Part shown: piece by piece, positions 1-13,014 of the stretch
Layout of the letters: every line of letters begins with the position of its first letter
How positions within the stretch are numbered: position 1 is the first letter of the stretch
Assembly (NCBI RefSeq): GCF_000165425.1
Contig: NW_001798991.1
Location: 62,001 to 126,000, forward strand
Direction: 5' to 3'
DNA: 64,000 nucleotides
DNA from: Paramecium tetraurelia
Lineage: Eukaryota > Ciliophora > Oligohymenophorea > Peniculida > Parameciidae
The notes under the pieces: generated by a model
Databases searched by the model: none
Told to the model about the DNA's origin: nothing
The model's input: the letters and a program-made list of their open reading frames with translations, nothing else
Position numbers and translations under genes: made by a program

Positions 1-277
1 ATGTTTACATCCGTTAGATCACAATCTTATAGGATTCATGCAATAATTAATTATGAATTCAAAAAGTAAAAATAGTAAGTATTGATGGAGGTTGTGTAAA
101 TTATTTTAATTATTTTTCATTCGATGTTAATTCTACAAATTTAAACATGTTTAAAAACGAAAAATTAGACACATGTTCATTTTTTATTAAACATTTACGT
201 ATATCCTCTTAGAATATCTGACAAATAAAGCATCAGAATAATTGCTAATTAATTTCATAATAGATATATTTAATAAA

Positions 278-1258
<981 letters not shown>

Positions 1259-1298
1259 ACTAAATGAATATTATTGCAAATAAACCATATATCATTTA

Positions 1299-3715
1299 TC
1301 ACTTTATTTAATATATACTAAACAAGTCATTAAGTGAATGACACTCTAATAATTCTTTTATTAATGCTTTCTCTTTTTTTGTAAACATATTTACACATAA
1401 ATCAAATTTGTGAGTTTTTGGTAGACGATCTCTTAGAATAGCTAAATTTAAGATAAAAAAATACTTGTCAATTTTTCATTGTAACTATTATCTTATTTTA
1501 ATGCTAATCCTGCATTTATGATTAAGAATAAGATGTCTGTAGGCAAATCTTTTTTGGAATACAATTATTAAAGATTATCAACTTAAAATACATAGTCAAT
1601 GATTTAAGAAGGAGTTGCCTTCTTGAATGTATTCATGTTCTTCTCAAATATGGTTGCAGTTTCTGGCAATTGTTTCTTATTCAATAAATCTTAAATCACA
1701 TTAACTGTTAAATTTTATCCGATTTAATCTATCTATTATTAATTAACACTCTTCTATTTAGGTTACTAGCCTTTCGCTTATTATTATTCTGTTTTCTCTT
1801 ATTATGAATTGTTTTATTCATCTTTCTTATCTTATCTTGGTTATGATTCTTGATTCTTTTTTAATTTTACTCTGCATTCTGCATGTTATTTTTAAACCTC
1901 CAATAATTTTTCTTTTGCCTGCTTATTTTCTGAATCCAAATAAACAAGTCTCTCTAAATCCTTTCTTCCATTTTCAAATAACTCGTTTTATTCTTCCAAC
2001 TTCTGGGAAGCTTAAGCTAATGTTGCATAAGCAACACCTCTCCTATACAAAGCTTTTTGATTGTTTTAATCTTTAACAAGTACCTTACTTGCTAATTCAA
2101 TTACTTGGTTATTAGAATTTAATTGACTCAAACATAAGCAAGAATTTGTTAATAATTAGTAATAAAGGTGAATCTAAGAAGGAGCTGGATTTGCTTCGTA
2201 AAACTTGATTCCTTCACCCCACACTTATATAGCCTTCTCTATTTCTTAAGCCTTATAGTGACCGTTTCCTTACTCCTTCAATTTTCCAAGTTAGATTGAG
2301 ATTTCAGCATCAGATAATTATAATTTTTATCCCTCATCAACTTCTTGAATTGGTTTCTTTGTTGTGACTGGTTATTATTAATTACTCTGAGGTTCTTCTT
2401 TCTTTTTTTGAATTGGCTATTCAACCTTTCTAGATTACTAACCAATTTCTTGTTTATTTTGTTCTTCTTCTCTGATTTTAGCTGCTTTGTTATTTTCTTC
2501 TTAACTCATAATCTTTGACAGTCTATGGAGTGCTTATGAGGCTTATTGATTTCCAGGATCAAGATCTTTGACTCTTAGGAAATCCAACTTGCTCAAAACA
2601 ACCTTATCCAATCTTTCATATGCCATTCCTCTTCTCAGGTATGCCTTTGTCTTTATATCCCATGCAATATTATCTTCTAAAATGTTTCCACAATATTCAA
2701 TCACTTTTTGATACTCTTATAATTGTAAGTGACAATAAGCTAAGTTACTTAATAAGACTGCTCTTAATTCAACAAATCTGTGTTAGTCAATATACTTTTG
2801 ATTTTCCTTTAATAATTCTATCAATTCAACAATTGATTATGAATAAGCTCCTTTTTGTATTCTATTTGTGATTTCATTCTTTTTGCTCATAATCTCATCG
2901 TATTCCTTACTGAAGTCAGGTTGTTTTTGTTTAGAAATTGGAATTTCTTCCTCTTCCTCATCTTCTTCTACTATTTGCACCTTCTTGAATCCGCCCTATT
3001 TTTCTATAAACTATTTGTCTAAAGTAGATACACACTTTTACTTTCTGCTGAATTGATTTATTGTTCTGTTAAAAACTTTCTGCATTCTCTCAATTCTCCA
3101 TTTACTTCGTTGTTGTCTGGTTCTACTTGAAGAATAAATTTAAAATCTAGGTATGCCTTGTCGTATTGCTTAAGGGCAAAGTAGGCCTTCCCTCTTCTGT
3201 GATAAGCCTTAGTGTAATCAGGTTGTAGTGCAATAGCATAGTCACAATCAGTGATCACATTCTAATAATCCTTAAGTTTCAAATAAACGAGTGCTCTATT
3301 ACAATATGAAGGAGCCATTTGTCTATCAAATTGAATTGACTAAGTATAATAATTGATAGCTTCTTTAAAATCATTTGATTTCAAGGCTTCATTCCCCTTG
3401 TTTTTCTCCTACTCAGCCAATCGCTTATTTTTTTCCAAAGTGGGATTCTCAGCCCATTTCTCAACATCTATTTAGGCTTGCTTCTTTACCACTGGGTCAA
3501 TTACAACTTCGGATGCTAAAATAGGAATCAAATATACTCTTAGTATATTTTGGATCGATGGAAACCAATTTTTCCTCCACAGCTTTGATCAAATCAGTGT
3601 AATAATTCCCATCTAATTCCAAGAGTTTTAAAGCCTTTTTAAGTGGAGCAACTTTTGTTTGACTATTTACCCATTCGAAATCTATTTTTTCTAGAGTTAA
3701 ATCGTCACTTATCAT
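1299..3715 (-). CDS. TPR co-chaperone-like protein (RPAP3/SPAG1 type)
   Basis: Probably a scaffold that binds Hsp70/Hsp90 tails and helps assemble complexes such as polymerase or dynein arms; this is inferred from the family. Removing introns of 22, 23 and 26 nt gives 2346 nt, 781 residues. An N-terminal helical part is followed by a three-repeat TPR block starting EKNKGNEALKSNDF, ending near LQVEPDNNEV. An acidic linker (VEEDEEEEE) leads to a second TPR block (YRRGVAYATLA) and a C-terminal domain that recalls the RPAP3 C-terminal module. The last exon ends LFSIYQIK. Head-to-head spacing to the choline kinase gene is about 340 bp. Family assignment is good; the exact orthologue is not settled. 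Confidence 0.85.
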
Positions 3716-4051
3716 TAATAAAAAATTTAAATTTATTTAGTATATCTAACATAGAAATCATCAATTATATATAGCAGCGTATTTTGATTAACCTAACCAA
3801 TTTGGTATCCCAAAAAATAGAATCTCCAAATATCTATATGAGTCGACTCGTAATCTCTAATGGGTAGGCTACTATTTATAGGAATTTATCTCAATAAACC
3901 TGTTGACAACCTTTAAGCAATAATAGTTTAATAAAATAATTATAAGACGATTCAAATAATTTAAATTAATAAAATCCTCTATAATTGTCACTTATAATAA
4001 AACTTTTTTTTTACAATAACAATATTGCTAAAATATTTTAGAGCATAATAA

Positions 4052-5017
4052 TCATTGCGTTAAATTCAAAACCTTATTAAAATTAGTCATCCTTCTGTTT
4101 ACATAATAGACCAAATCTATTCCCTGTTATTCCTGTTTCATAGAAAGACCACCAATCAACATCCAAAAATAATTTTACAATATTCCTCCTATTTCTATTT
4201 GTCTCAATAATGCCTTGGGGATCTCATTAGAATTTGCATATTCTTTCCAATACTCCTATATAAAATTTAATTTTAGATCCTCTTGCCATCCCTCCTTAAT
4301 TTTAAAATAGGGAGGCTCTGAAAATGTGTAGTCCCATTCCATCTCATTAAAAAAGTTAGCCAATTCATAGCCTGGATAATTCAGCCCTGCAAATTCAAAA
4401 TCAATCAGGTGGTATTTCATCAATCTTTTGTCCTTTAGGAAATTAGTTGCATTCAAATCGTTATGTGCAATCACCAATGGCAATTCGCTGAAGGAGGGAT
4501 CCTTGAACAATCCCAAAATAAAAGTTTAGTTTTGATCTGAGAAAACTTACTCAAATGTTGAATATAATTTTTAACAATTGCAATCTGCAATTACGTCGAA
4601 AATCTCATCTCTTAAATTAACATTGTGCAACCACTAATGAATAGAAGGAGTATCAAATATTTCGACAAACGAATTTCTATTTCTCAATTTGTGGAATGAA
4701 CCAAGCATCCTTGCCACCTCTATGTAATCCTCTTTTATTTCGGATAGTGTCACAGGAGAGTAGGGCCAATATTCCTCTATCCTTTAGAATTTATCAGAAT
4801 ATAACACTTTTGGTGCCAATTCCAATTATGCAAGTTCTTGTTAAAACCTCACCTCTCTTTCTCGATTTTAGAACAGTCGAAACGTAGAAGTATAACGTCT
4901 ATAAATTACCGATTCCTTGGCTGTGGAAACCTTATAGACGAAATTTGTTAATCCACACATACGTTCAGATTTAAATGGTTCGTCATTAAAAAATTTAAGA
5001 AGAAGCTCTTAGTTCAT
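4052..5017 (-). CDS. Choline/ethanolamine kinase
   Basis: First step of the CDP-choline/CDP-ethanolamine (Kennedy) pathway: ATP-dependent phosphorylation of choline or ethanolamine in the cytosol. A single open frame of 321 residues, close to the family's usual 350-450. The Brenner-type motif HNDLNATNFL supplies the catalytic Asp, and HLIDFEFAG is the metal-binding choline kinase motif; NFFNEMEWDY matches the segment after it. The N-terminal half (TNFVYKVS, YRRY) fits the nucleotide-binding lobe. No intron is needed; a GT..AG stretch near 4540 can be read through. Choline versus ethanolamine preference cannot be told from sequence. Upstream lies a broken reading frame, not an obvious promoter. 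Confidence 0.9.
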
Positions 5018-5035
5018 TTTAATAATATTTCATTA

Positions 5036-5442
5036 TCATAAATAATTTTAATTTTCTTCCTTCTTCAATCTAATTATGTTGTGATCATATCGATTTGCTT
5101 TGGAATACTCAATGACGCTTGGAGTCTAGTAACCATAATTATGAAAATAGATATAAAATTATTTTTAAATTCTATGATACCATAATTGATTTAATCATTC
5201 AAAGATATTTTTATCCCTTAAAATCACAGAAAAGCTTATAAAGCTGATAGTTAAATGGAAAATCGAGACCAATATAACTAGATTCCAAAAATAGGACTTT
5301 ACATTAATCTGTCTGTAAGTTGAATATCGATAAAACTGTTAGATTAAAGAATATATACAAAAGAAATATTTATTATAAAGTGGTTCTTTTGTCTACTTTA
5401 TTTTTAATATTTATGTCTAAGTCCTAATATTTTATGGTTGAT
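5036..5442 (-). pseudogene. Decayed membrane-protein gene fragment
   Basis: A minus-strand frame with good codon character runs from 5442 to a TGA at 5036-5038, with one plausible 23-nt intron, but it carries an in-frame TGA at 5195-5197 and has no clear start. Before the TGA it reads as a hydrophobic, membrane-like stretch (NLVILVSIFHLTIS); after it comes a polar tail (TPSVIEYSKANRYD). No GT..AG pair would remove the TGA. I take it as a relic of a small transmembrane protein gene, possibly left from an ancient duplication. It could also be the tail of a gene whose upstream exons I cannot find. No family recognised. Confidence 0.45.
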
Positions 5443-6324
5443 TCAGTTTTTTCAGCAGAATAAAATATATTTACTTCCACTTTCAAACACAGGGTAGGGG
5501 TTCGTTTTAAGATTTTAATACGATTGATTTATATCATACAATTTTGGGTATTTATTAAAAATATCAATTGTATAGTAATTTATTTTTATAATAATAGTAA
5601 TTCATATATCTATTTTAAACCAAAACTGAGAGTAGTTCCTATTAATCATCATAATAAGAAAACAATCTAAAGTAGCTAAAGTAAAAGATCTTAATGGATA
5701 TTTATTTTCTTGATATATGAGGTCCATTATCTGCATTCTACTTTTAAAAGATTAAAAATTGGTATCAAACTATTTTTCAGAGTAAACACTTTACATCTAC
5801 TATATTTAACCTTTTTTGATAGCAGGTAAAATCTAGTATTTGAATAAATTTATTAAATGTGTTCAATATGCATTTAAGCAAAATTTTTTGGTTTAAATTC
5901 AAATTAACGCTAAAAGGTAAAGATTTTGAATCAATATAAAACACTATTTCAAAAGAAAAATTCATGATTTTGTGGTGTGTCAAACAATCATGCTTGCAAT
6001 TCAGAAACCAACTAATCTAAGTGAATAAATTAAAATGAATAATCAAGTTCAAATGCAATTATCGAAATATAATACATTTAAATTATCTTCATCTAAATTG
6101 ATTTATCTAGTTGAAAAATATCTTATACTAATTTAAAGGATATAAATTATTTATTAGAGTTTTGGAACTGTGAGAAAATAATATAAATATATAAAATTAG
6201 TCTACCTTTTTCCGACAAGTTGTATTGATCTCAATCTACTACCACTTAGTAGAAGTATTAAGTAGTGGTACCAACCACTATTGAAGAAATAAGTAATATG
6301 TTATTTCAATTAATAATATTAATT
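5443..6324. other. Gene-poor AT-rich spacer
   Basis: No convincing gene on either strand. The only structure I see is a short hairpin at 6263-6280: a 7-bp stem (TAGTGGT/ACCACTA) with a 4-nt loop, next to a loose CCACTTA/TAAGTAGTGG inverted repeat. It lies downstream of the 3' end of the Cys-rich surface gene. Confidence 0.4.
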
Positions 6325-7170
6325 TCAAAATGCTAGCGTCAAAAGCATAATCACTATTTCTAGTCGTAAGCTGGAATTATGATTAGATGGTTAACATTTC
6401 ACGCATTGATCGTCCTTCCAATGATGTGTAAATTAAGATTCAAAAAGGCAGGAATCCATAGTTTGCTCTTATGGATCCCAATCGACGCATGCTTATTATC
6501 CATCTACAATTTTTCTTTCGCAAAGAAAGAAATTCTCACCATTAATTGTTTCTCTCATATTAGGGCAACTACTTTATGAGCCTTAATTACAACCTCCAAT
6601 CTAATTTCTACAAAGATTGAAACTAATATAATTGCATGATGGATATGCTTCTTAGCATCTTTTATCTGACTTTTCTACATCTTCACATTTAGTAAACTCT
6701 TAGCATTTTCCATCTTTAAAAACACAAATTCCTTCCTTTCCATGAAAACACTCCGATTATAGTTGCTCAGAGCAGCTGGGAAGCTAAGTTTAATCTTCAC
6801 ACCTTTTGAGTTCTGAATCATAATAACATTTAGTAGGAAGCAAGTTGCATTCATTTTGAGTTTTGTATTCGTAAGAGGAACAGCCTTTAAATTAAGTGCA
6901 TTTTCCTTCTAAAAAGTTAAGTATGCATCCCTATCCTTTTGCTAGATAACAACCCGCTAATAAACTCCCTTATAAACTATCACAAGAAAGAGATTTGCAT
7001 TTCCCATTCTCAAATTTGCATTTCTATATAATTACGCATTCTAATTCATTTTCCAACTCCTCACAATCACAATGTCCATTCTTCATATCCACTAAAACTT
7101 GACCTATTATTTCCTTTTGCAACATGAAAATAAGGAGGAGGATGCAAATTTAATTTGTTTGGAGCTTCAT
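6325..7170 (-). CDS. Cys-rich GPI-anchored surface protein
   Basis: Likely an extracellular, disulfide-bonded protein held on the cell surface. One open frame of 281 residues with no intron. The first 24 residues form a signal peptide (hydrophobic ICILLLIFML). The mature part carries some 25-30 cysteines in repeated spacing, such as CEELENELECVIIQKC, like the half-repeats of ciliate surface (immobilisation-antigen and mini-antigen) proteins. The chain ends in a short hydrophobic run, EIVIMLLTLAF, typical of a GPI-attachment signal. It is much smaller than a true surface antigen (about 250-300 kDa), so a mini-antigen or other small surface protein fits better. Function unknown. Family assignment is by cysteine pattern and topology only. 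Confidence 0.75.
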
Positions 7171-7403
7171 TTTTAAAGATTTATTAAAATTATGAAAGTC
7201 ATCTCACACAAATTCCAATTAAAACTGATGATTTTTCATTATTATTATTTCATTCATTGTGTATGTATACATGAGATTAATTTATAGGATGGCATAAGTT
7301 TAATATATTATTTTTAAATATAGTTTTGATTTGAATTAATACATCATAAAATTATTCTACATTTTTACTCTTCTACATTTGTACACTTCTAATGTTCTAT
7401 AAC

Positions 7404-9037
7404 TCAATTTTCATTAGCTTTCCATAATGGCTTATTTCCTGTCCAACTTTTTGGATTGTGTATATAATAACTCATGACATAATTTTTAAACTTGAGATAC
7501 TCCTTGAAGTTTTACTTTTTACTTGATAAGATATGTTTAGTAGCTAATCTATCCAAGTACCAAACGAGAACCTACTTAAATGCCTTTTTGCGGTTTTAAA
7601 TAGTTAGAGGTTGGTTTTCGTAGATTAATTCTGTTTTTAATGCTTTGTAACCCATTATCAATATTCTCTACTATCTATAGTATTCTACGAAGGTATCGTA
7701 GTTAACCGAAAAATCACTACATATATCTCTAATGATTCCAGCAAATTATTTATTTTCTATTGTTCGAAACATATATAAGAGGATATATCTGCAATAACTT
7801 TTGTCCTTAAATTTTATAGGCTTAAGTTCTGGTTTTTCAGGAGGAATTTTAGTATTTTCCTTTTATTCTGATGGTCCAACTGGATCATAAGGAACATCAA
7901 TTTCATTTAAAAATTTTTTCTTGTACTCTTCTTAACCATTTCCAATTATGTCTACCATATCGTCGTATTCATGTTAAAATTTTTCCTAATCTTCCCAAAT
8001 TTCTCTCATCTCAGCACTTTCATTGTAGTCTTAGAAATATGAATCTCTTTTGATCACTGCTAATGGTGAGTAGTTAAAAGGGGATGATGGGCGACTCTTA
8101 TAAGGATCTAAGTCTTTTTACATCTCATATAATTAGTTGGAAAGAAAAAATAATGAATGTTTGATAAAATAAATTACAATAATTGTTAGCTTTAGGGTTT
8201 AAATAGTGTGAGGTTACTGTTAAAATCTGAGAACTAATTCTTTCATATAATTTAATTAAAATAATTGAATCCATCAATACGTCTTCTTTGACTGCTCTAC
8301 TATTCAGCTTCTAATCTGACCAAAGTCTCCTACTATAGATGGAATTATTTATTCAATTTGAGGAATCTAATTTTCCATTCTTGAGCTTCAACTTCAAATT
8401 GAGGTAGTTATTAAATATATCTCTGTTGCAATTCAGATTATTTTTCAAGATTCTAAATTCTAGATATTGTAACACAATTTACTTTAAGAGAAGTTCCTAC
8501 TTTTCTAAGCTAAATTCTCTAATTTATGATTAATGGTGAATTTTTTATTATTCAATTTATGTTTGCATTAATTTAATTTGAGTAGTTTTATCCTTAAGAT
8601 CCATATAAAGATCCATGTTTTTGGATTCTAATTCGAACATGCTAGAAATCAAATTGTAACTATTGATTTAGTTCTCTACAGTAACGCAATCGTAACTCTT
8701 TCGTTATGTTTGAAAACCAACTTAAAGGTTATTATTCTCGTCTATTTCAGTTTTAAAAACAACACGATTGACCTTCTTTTTTTTGGTTTGATCACCCTAG
8801 CTTTTCTGAATTGGAGATTCCTATAATTTCAAAGACTAAAGGGATTTTGTAATCATAAAATAACTAACCTATAAATACCTAATTACATAATTAATGGTCT
8901 TATATTGGCAATTCCTTCTTTAAAATTCCTGATTTTTGAATTGTATTATAGTTGAATATTTTTGCAATGTAACTTTCATGCTTAGGAGATGATCTCGGAC
9001 CTCCTTAAGATTCCTTTTTAATTGTCTAGAACTACAT
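7404..9037 (-). CDS. Unrecognised protein with central coiled coil
   Basis: I do not recognise this gene. Introns of 43, 23, 26, 23 and 28 nt give 1491 nt, 496 residues, a multiple of three. The N-terminus (MQFQTIKKES) is polar and Ser-rich; residues of about 100-200 form a Gln/Leu-rich coiled coil (QNLEKQSELQQR). The C-terminal half is a well-conserved-looking domain with an acidic segment (REIWEDQEKFQHEYDDM) and a helical end (QVLVWYLDRLATKH). The 3' part alone could be read as a separate gene from an ATG at 8121-8123, because a TGA in the alternative frame lies one base upstream, but a 28-nt intron joins the parts cleanly. The first intron, 43 nt, is long for this genome and less sure. Confidence 0.75.
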
Positions 9038-9122
9038 TTCAAATTAATTATTAAACAACTCAAATTCAAATTTTTTTTAATTGATAATTTTTATATATAA
9101 CAATATTTATATAATTTTGTGA

Positions 9123-9572
9123 TCAATAATCAATAATCGCTCTTAATTAAATTACTGCTATTCTTTTAGATTCATTTTTTTGGAAATCATTCGCATAATC
9201 AACTAATTGAATCTGCAGATACTCAAAATATATTTTCAATAGGTTTTTCTAATTGGTATTTTTACTAACCTGCATTAATTGTACTTCGTTTAAGTATATT
9301 TGAGAAACAGAGCATTTATCTCAATATGCTACAAGCAATAATCTGCCATTTGTAAATCAGTAGTATTCTAATTTCAAATCATTCCCAGATTAGTAGAGTT
9401 AATGTAATAACAATTTAAATTGTTTTTGTTATGATGCATCTTGGATAAATTTATTTTTTGATGTAGTTTGTAGCCTTGTTAAAGTAATTGTATATTATAA
9501 TGAGTGTTCAATAAGTAAATAGATTGAGGCCTGTTTTGGTATAAGAGAATTTTATTTTTTTATATAATCCAT
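9123..9572 (-). pseudogene. Decayed gene with two in-frame TGA
   Basis: A minus-strand frame from ATG (9570-9572) to TGA (9123-9125), 150 codons, reads like protein throughout (start MDYIKKQNSLIP, end QLRAIIDY), but is broken by TGA codons at 9357-9359 and 9321-9323. No GT..AG intron covers them. The eleven codons between the two stops, FTNGRLLLVAY, look like core protein sequence, so these are recent breaks rather than chance noise. I see no known domain. Alternatives are TGA read-through or an assembly error, which I think less likely than a pseudogene. It sits just upstream of the unrecognised coiled-coil gene on the same strand. Confidence 0.5.
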
Positions 9573-10315
9573 TCAATATTTAAAGTATAAGGTTGTTTCT
9601 TCAAATTTCTTAAATTTCAAAGCATCGAAATTTCTACTTTCTTATTGCTAAACTTATCAGAGTCTAATCAAGAGCTCAAATTTAATTGAAACTTAGTGAA
9701 TGGAAAATCATGATTTAAACTCTTTTTTTTAGAGATGAAAATAATTCTATTTAAAAATACTTGACTAATACAATTCATAATACTCTAGAATACAGGCTTT
9801 ATCAATGTCACTCAATAAGATGGCTATTCAAAATTATTAATATTGTTATAGTAGAGAATCTATTACTTAAAACAAATGTAGAAAGTTTAAATAAAATTAG
9901 TGTTACTATCGCATTATATATTGCTTATTTTTACATAAAGAGTTGAGGGAAGAGTTGGGTTAATAAATTAATTGATAAAAATCGAATTTAATGTGGCCAA
10001 TCAAATTTATGGCAAAAATGATTTTAATATTTTTCTTGATCTGAACCAGAGTTTAAGAATGAATAAGTAAAAATTAGATAGATTAGAGTATTTAATCCTT
10101 CGAAAAACAATATATTAACATTGTTCATTATTGTTTATACAAATTTATATACATAAAATCTTATTATAAATATCTTCACATATTGATTTGGTATATGTTT
10201 CGTTTTTCATAAATAAATAAACAGCATTATTGAAATAGAATCTGAGGATCTAAGTTGTATGCATAGTGAATCTGAATTCACAAGGGATAAATTAAATTTG
10301 TATAATAAAAATTAA
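9573..10315. other. AT-rich spacer
   Basis: Several short open frames occur on both strands, including one of 61 codons starting at 9761, but none shows protein-like composition or joins to neighbours by introns. I see no RNA gene or repeat here. Confidence 0.35.
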
Positions 10316-11156
10316 TCAAAACCCAAATTCAGAGGGTAATTTATATGATCCAGGCCCTGGGGAACGATCCCGATATTCAGACATAGTGCGTTGCGCTCTT
10401 GGAAATTTGTTGCATTTACTTGCACTAAACTTAGAGCAGAAGTATGTTCCCATAGGATCAAAATTGCCAATCTCTCTATAAGCTCCAGGGCCTGGCGTTG
10501 TTTCTCTCGCTTTTCTTTCCGAATGCGATTTTGGAGGTGACAAAACAATAGCCCCAGAACTTTGTAATAAATATAATTCTCATAATACTTTCTGTATTAA
10601 CTAAGAGCATAAACCCCAGTGCTATTAATGCTGCTTGGTAGATTGTAGTGGCCTCTAAAATATATGATTACCCATACGGTCCAGGTTTTCTTTCTATGTC
10701 TTTCCGACTTGACACTCTCTATCTCATACTGTAACGTACAGAAGATATTGAATCTCTGAATTTGTAAGTTCCAGGTCCTGGAGTATTTTAGATTAGTCCT
10801 AAAAAGATGCTCTCATATTTATTTGCATGCTATTTAAATAAGAAGTGCATATATACATCTCTGCCTAAAGCCATCGTCCTTCCATGTTCTTAGCTTCTTT
10901 GAACAGTGTAAAAGTTAGGAGCAGGAGTATTGTTATCTTGAGTGATATTCATTTTCTTGCCATACCCAATGCCTGCAGCTCTTTTACTTAAAGTAGTTGG
11001 CAACTAATATATAGGAGTACAACTAAAGGATTTTATACAGATTATCATTTACACACTGTCCTTCACATCCACCCAACGTTTGGCTTTTGAGAAGGTGTAC
11101 ATTTACTTGCTCTTGCTAGTGTTCAATGGAGAACGATTAACAGAAGATCTGTCCAT
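10316..11156 (-). CDS. SHIPPO / STPG-repeat protein (axonemal)
   Basis: Member of the sperm-tail PG-rich repeat (SHIPPO, ODF3-like) family, whose proteins lie along ciliary microtubules or in their lumen. The diagnostic PGPGxY motifs recur: TPGPGTYKF, KPGPYG, TPGPGAYRE and SPGPGSYKLPS, the last close to the C-terminus. The N-terminus is basic and Ser-rich (MDRSSVNRSP). Introns of 27 and 29 nt are clear; a third near 10660 must be about 17 nt to keep frame, shorter than usual, so that junction is uncertain. The protein is about 255 residues. It would be expected to be made with other cilium proteins; TTLL and MORN genes lie elsewhere in the window but are not linked to it. Confidence 0.85.
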
Positions 11157-12127
11157 AAAGATATAATGTTATTTATATCAATTATTAATAATTAGTGAAA
11201 TTAGTATAAAGACTCCTTCGTTTTCTTTTGTTTATCCATACTCCTTAGGTTTTGATAGACTACTTAAGATCAAACAGTAAATCATTTTTAGGTTGTATAA
11301 AACTTCTCTTTTCAAATTACAACAAATTCTAAGACCATTCTATATAAAATAACCTGTATATTAAGGACTATTGTTGACTTTCTCCTTTTTGTAAGATTTA
11401 TTTATCAAATAATAGAATAAGTAGTTATTGCAATTTCTATATTTTCTTATTACTTCTATCTATTATTTGAATTAGAAATCTATCTATTATTTAATTTATT
11501 ATTTCTCATTCAATTCACTAATTTATATCTAAAGGGTCTAACCAAATGATTACATTGATATCAAAATGATGAGAATCTTCTAAAATTATCTCTAGAATTA
11601 ATTATTACATTAAAACTATGACTAATGATTGTCAAACTCTTTAAGATTATTTTTTAGGAACAAGAAAAGTGTTCAGGTGAGACGTTGAGATATAAAATAA
11701 ACCTAACCTTATGCAAGGATTAAATCAGGTATGAGGTATAGACAAAAGAGTTAATTAGGTTAACCTTGATTAGAGCTAAAGGTATTTGAATTTAATAGGG
11801 TTACAATAATGTGTTTAGATACAATACATAGATATTTATATTTTTAGGAACTTACATTAATTGGATTGATAAGATAATAAATTCATTAATTTTTAAACAA
11901 AGCAGCCTAATCATTATTCAGAATAGAAGGGGAATAATTTCGGATAAATTTATATGTACTCATAGGAATGGTTATCCGATGATTTAGTAATATAAAATTG
12001 GCAAATGGTTTCTGATTAACTAGATGAGGGATAACCCACATTTTGAGATCAGACAAATTAGGATTGGTGTACTAAACAAATAAAGTAATGTGTGGATGAA
12101 ATGATTTGAAAATTTATTTAAAATTTA
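11157..12127. other. Long spacer with possible RNA structure
   Basis: Nearly 1 kb without a gene between the SHIPPO gene and uL13, long for this genome. Seen in it: a 14-nt direct repeat (TCTATCTATTATTT) at 11455-11468 and 11479-11492, a 10-bp palindrome AGGTTAACCT near 11757-11766, and a hairpin-capable pair at 11970-12036 listed separately. A minus-strand stretch near 11220-11290 (KPKEYGQTKENEG) looks weakly coding but joins to nothing. Confidence 0.4.
11970..12036. ncRNA. Candidate structured small RNA
   Basis: GGTTATCC at 11970-11977 pairs perfectly with GGATAACC at 12029-12036, enclosing about 51 nt. GATGATTT directly follows the 5' arm, and CTGA and GATGAG lie near the 3' arm. This recalls the closing stem plus C and D boxes of a C/D snoRNA, but the boxes are not canonical (RUGAUGA is absent). 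It ends about 90 bp upstream of the uL13 start codon. Evidence is only the stem and position; expression is unknown. Confidence 0.25.
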
Positions 12128-12775
12128 ATGTTCGAAAAAGAAATCGTAATCGATGGCAAAGGACATTTACTTGGCCGTTTAGCCTCATACATTGCTAAGG
12201 AGTTGTAAAGAGGTTAAAGAATCGTTGTCGTCAGAACTGAGTTGATTTAATAATCTGGTATCCACTTATCATCATTGTAGGTTCTCTTTTCAGAAACAGA
12301 GTCATTTTTGAGGAATACCTTAATAAGAGAATGGCATTCAATCCAAGAAGAGGATACAAACATTACAGAACACCTTCCAGATGTTTTTGGAAAGTTGTCA
12401 GAGGCATGCTTCAATATAAATCAAAGAGAGGAGCAGCTGCATTGGAGAGATTAAAGATCTTTGAAGGAGTGCCACCTCCCTATGATACCAGAAAGAGACA
12501 AGTCATTCCAGATGCTATCAAATTGATCAGACTCAAGAATCACAGACCTTTTTGCACTTTGGGTGACTTATGTGCATCAGTTGGATGGAATTCATAATCT
12601 GTTGTTAACAGACTTGAAGAGAAGAGAAAGCAAAGGTATCGTGCATTTTAACACTTCATTTAGAGGTGCTGCCTATTATAAGAGAAAGGTTGCCAGAGAA
12701 AATCTCAGAAGAAAAGCCATCGGAGCTAAGGAACTTACTTCAATCAATTAGGAGTTGGAGAAGTTGGGTTATTGA
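12128..12775 (+). CDS. RPL13A: 60S ribosomal protein uL13 (L13A)
   Basis: Structural protein of the large ribosomal subunit. Two introns (23 and 28 nt) leave 597 nt, 198 residues, the normal length. The start [11 protein letters not shown] is the family signature; later come [36 protein letters not shown] and [17 protein letters not shown]. The second intron begins inside the segment LEEKRK and its splice restores GAAYYKRKV. The start ATG at 12128-12130 gives [12 protein letters not shown], matching homologues. No snoRNA was seen inside either intron, which are too short to hold one. Confidence 0.97.
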
Positions 12776-13014
12776 AAAACACATATTATAAAATCATGTA
12801 CATTTAATCTAGTAAATTAAAAACTCAGAATGGATATTTTCCATTCATTCTTTTATAACACATAAATTCGTTAATTCACAAATGCCATCGATTTGTATCT
12901 TTTATTCATCAATCTTCATTTACTGTGAGTTTTTCATTTAAAATAGTTGCTTTATAATTTAGTTTTCTATATTTTAATTTTAAACATTGGATGAGGTAGC
13001 TTCTTAAATTATAA

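Noticed and set aside
4507-4560. An intron in the choline kinase gene (GT..AG near 4540)
   Set aside because: The reading frame is open across it and the sequence fits the family without splicing.
7404-8123. A separate gene starting at ATG 8121-8123
   Set aside because: A 28-nt intron upstream joins it in frame with the coiled-coil part, and the total length is a multiple of three.
5036-9572. Mitochondrial insertions (TGA read as Trp) as a source of frames with internal TGA
   Set aside because: The same frames use TAA and TAG as sense codons, as nuclear genes here do, so a mitochondrial origin does not fit.
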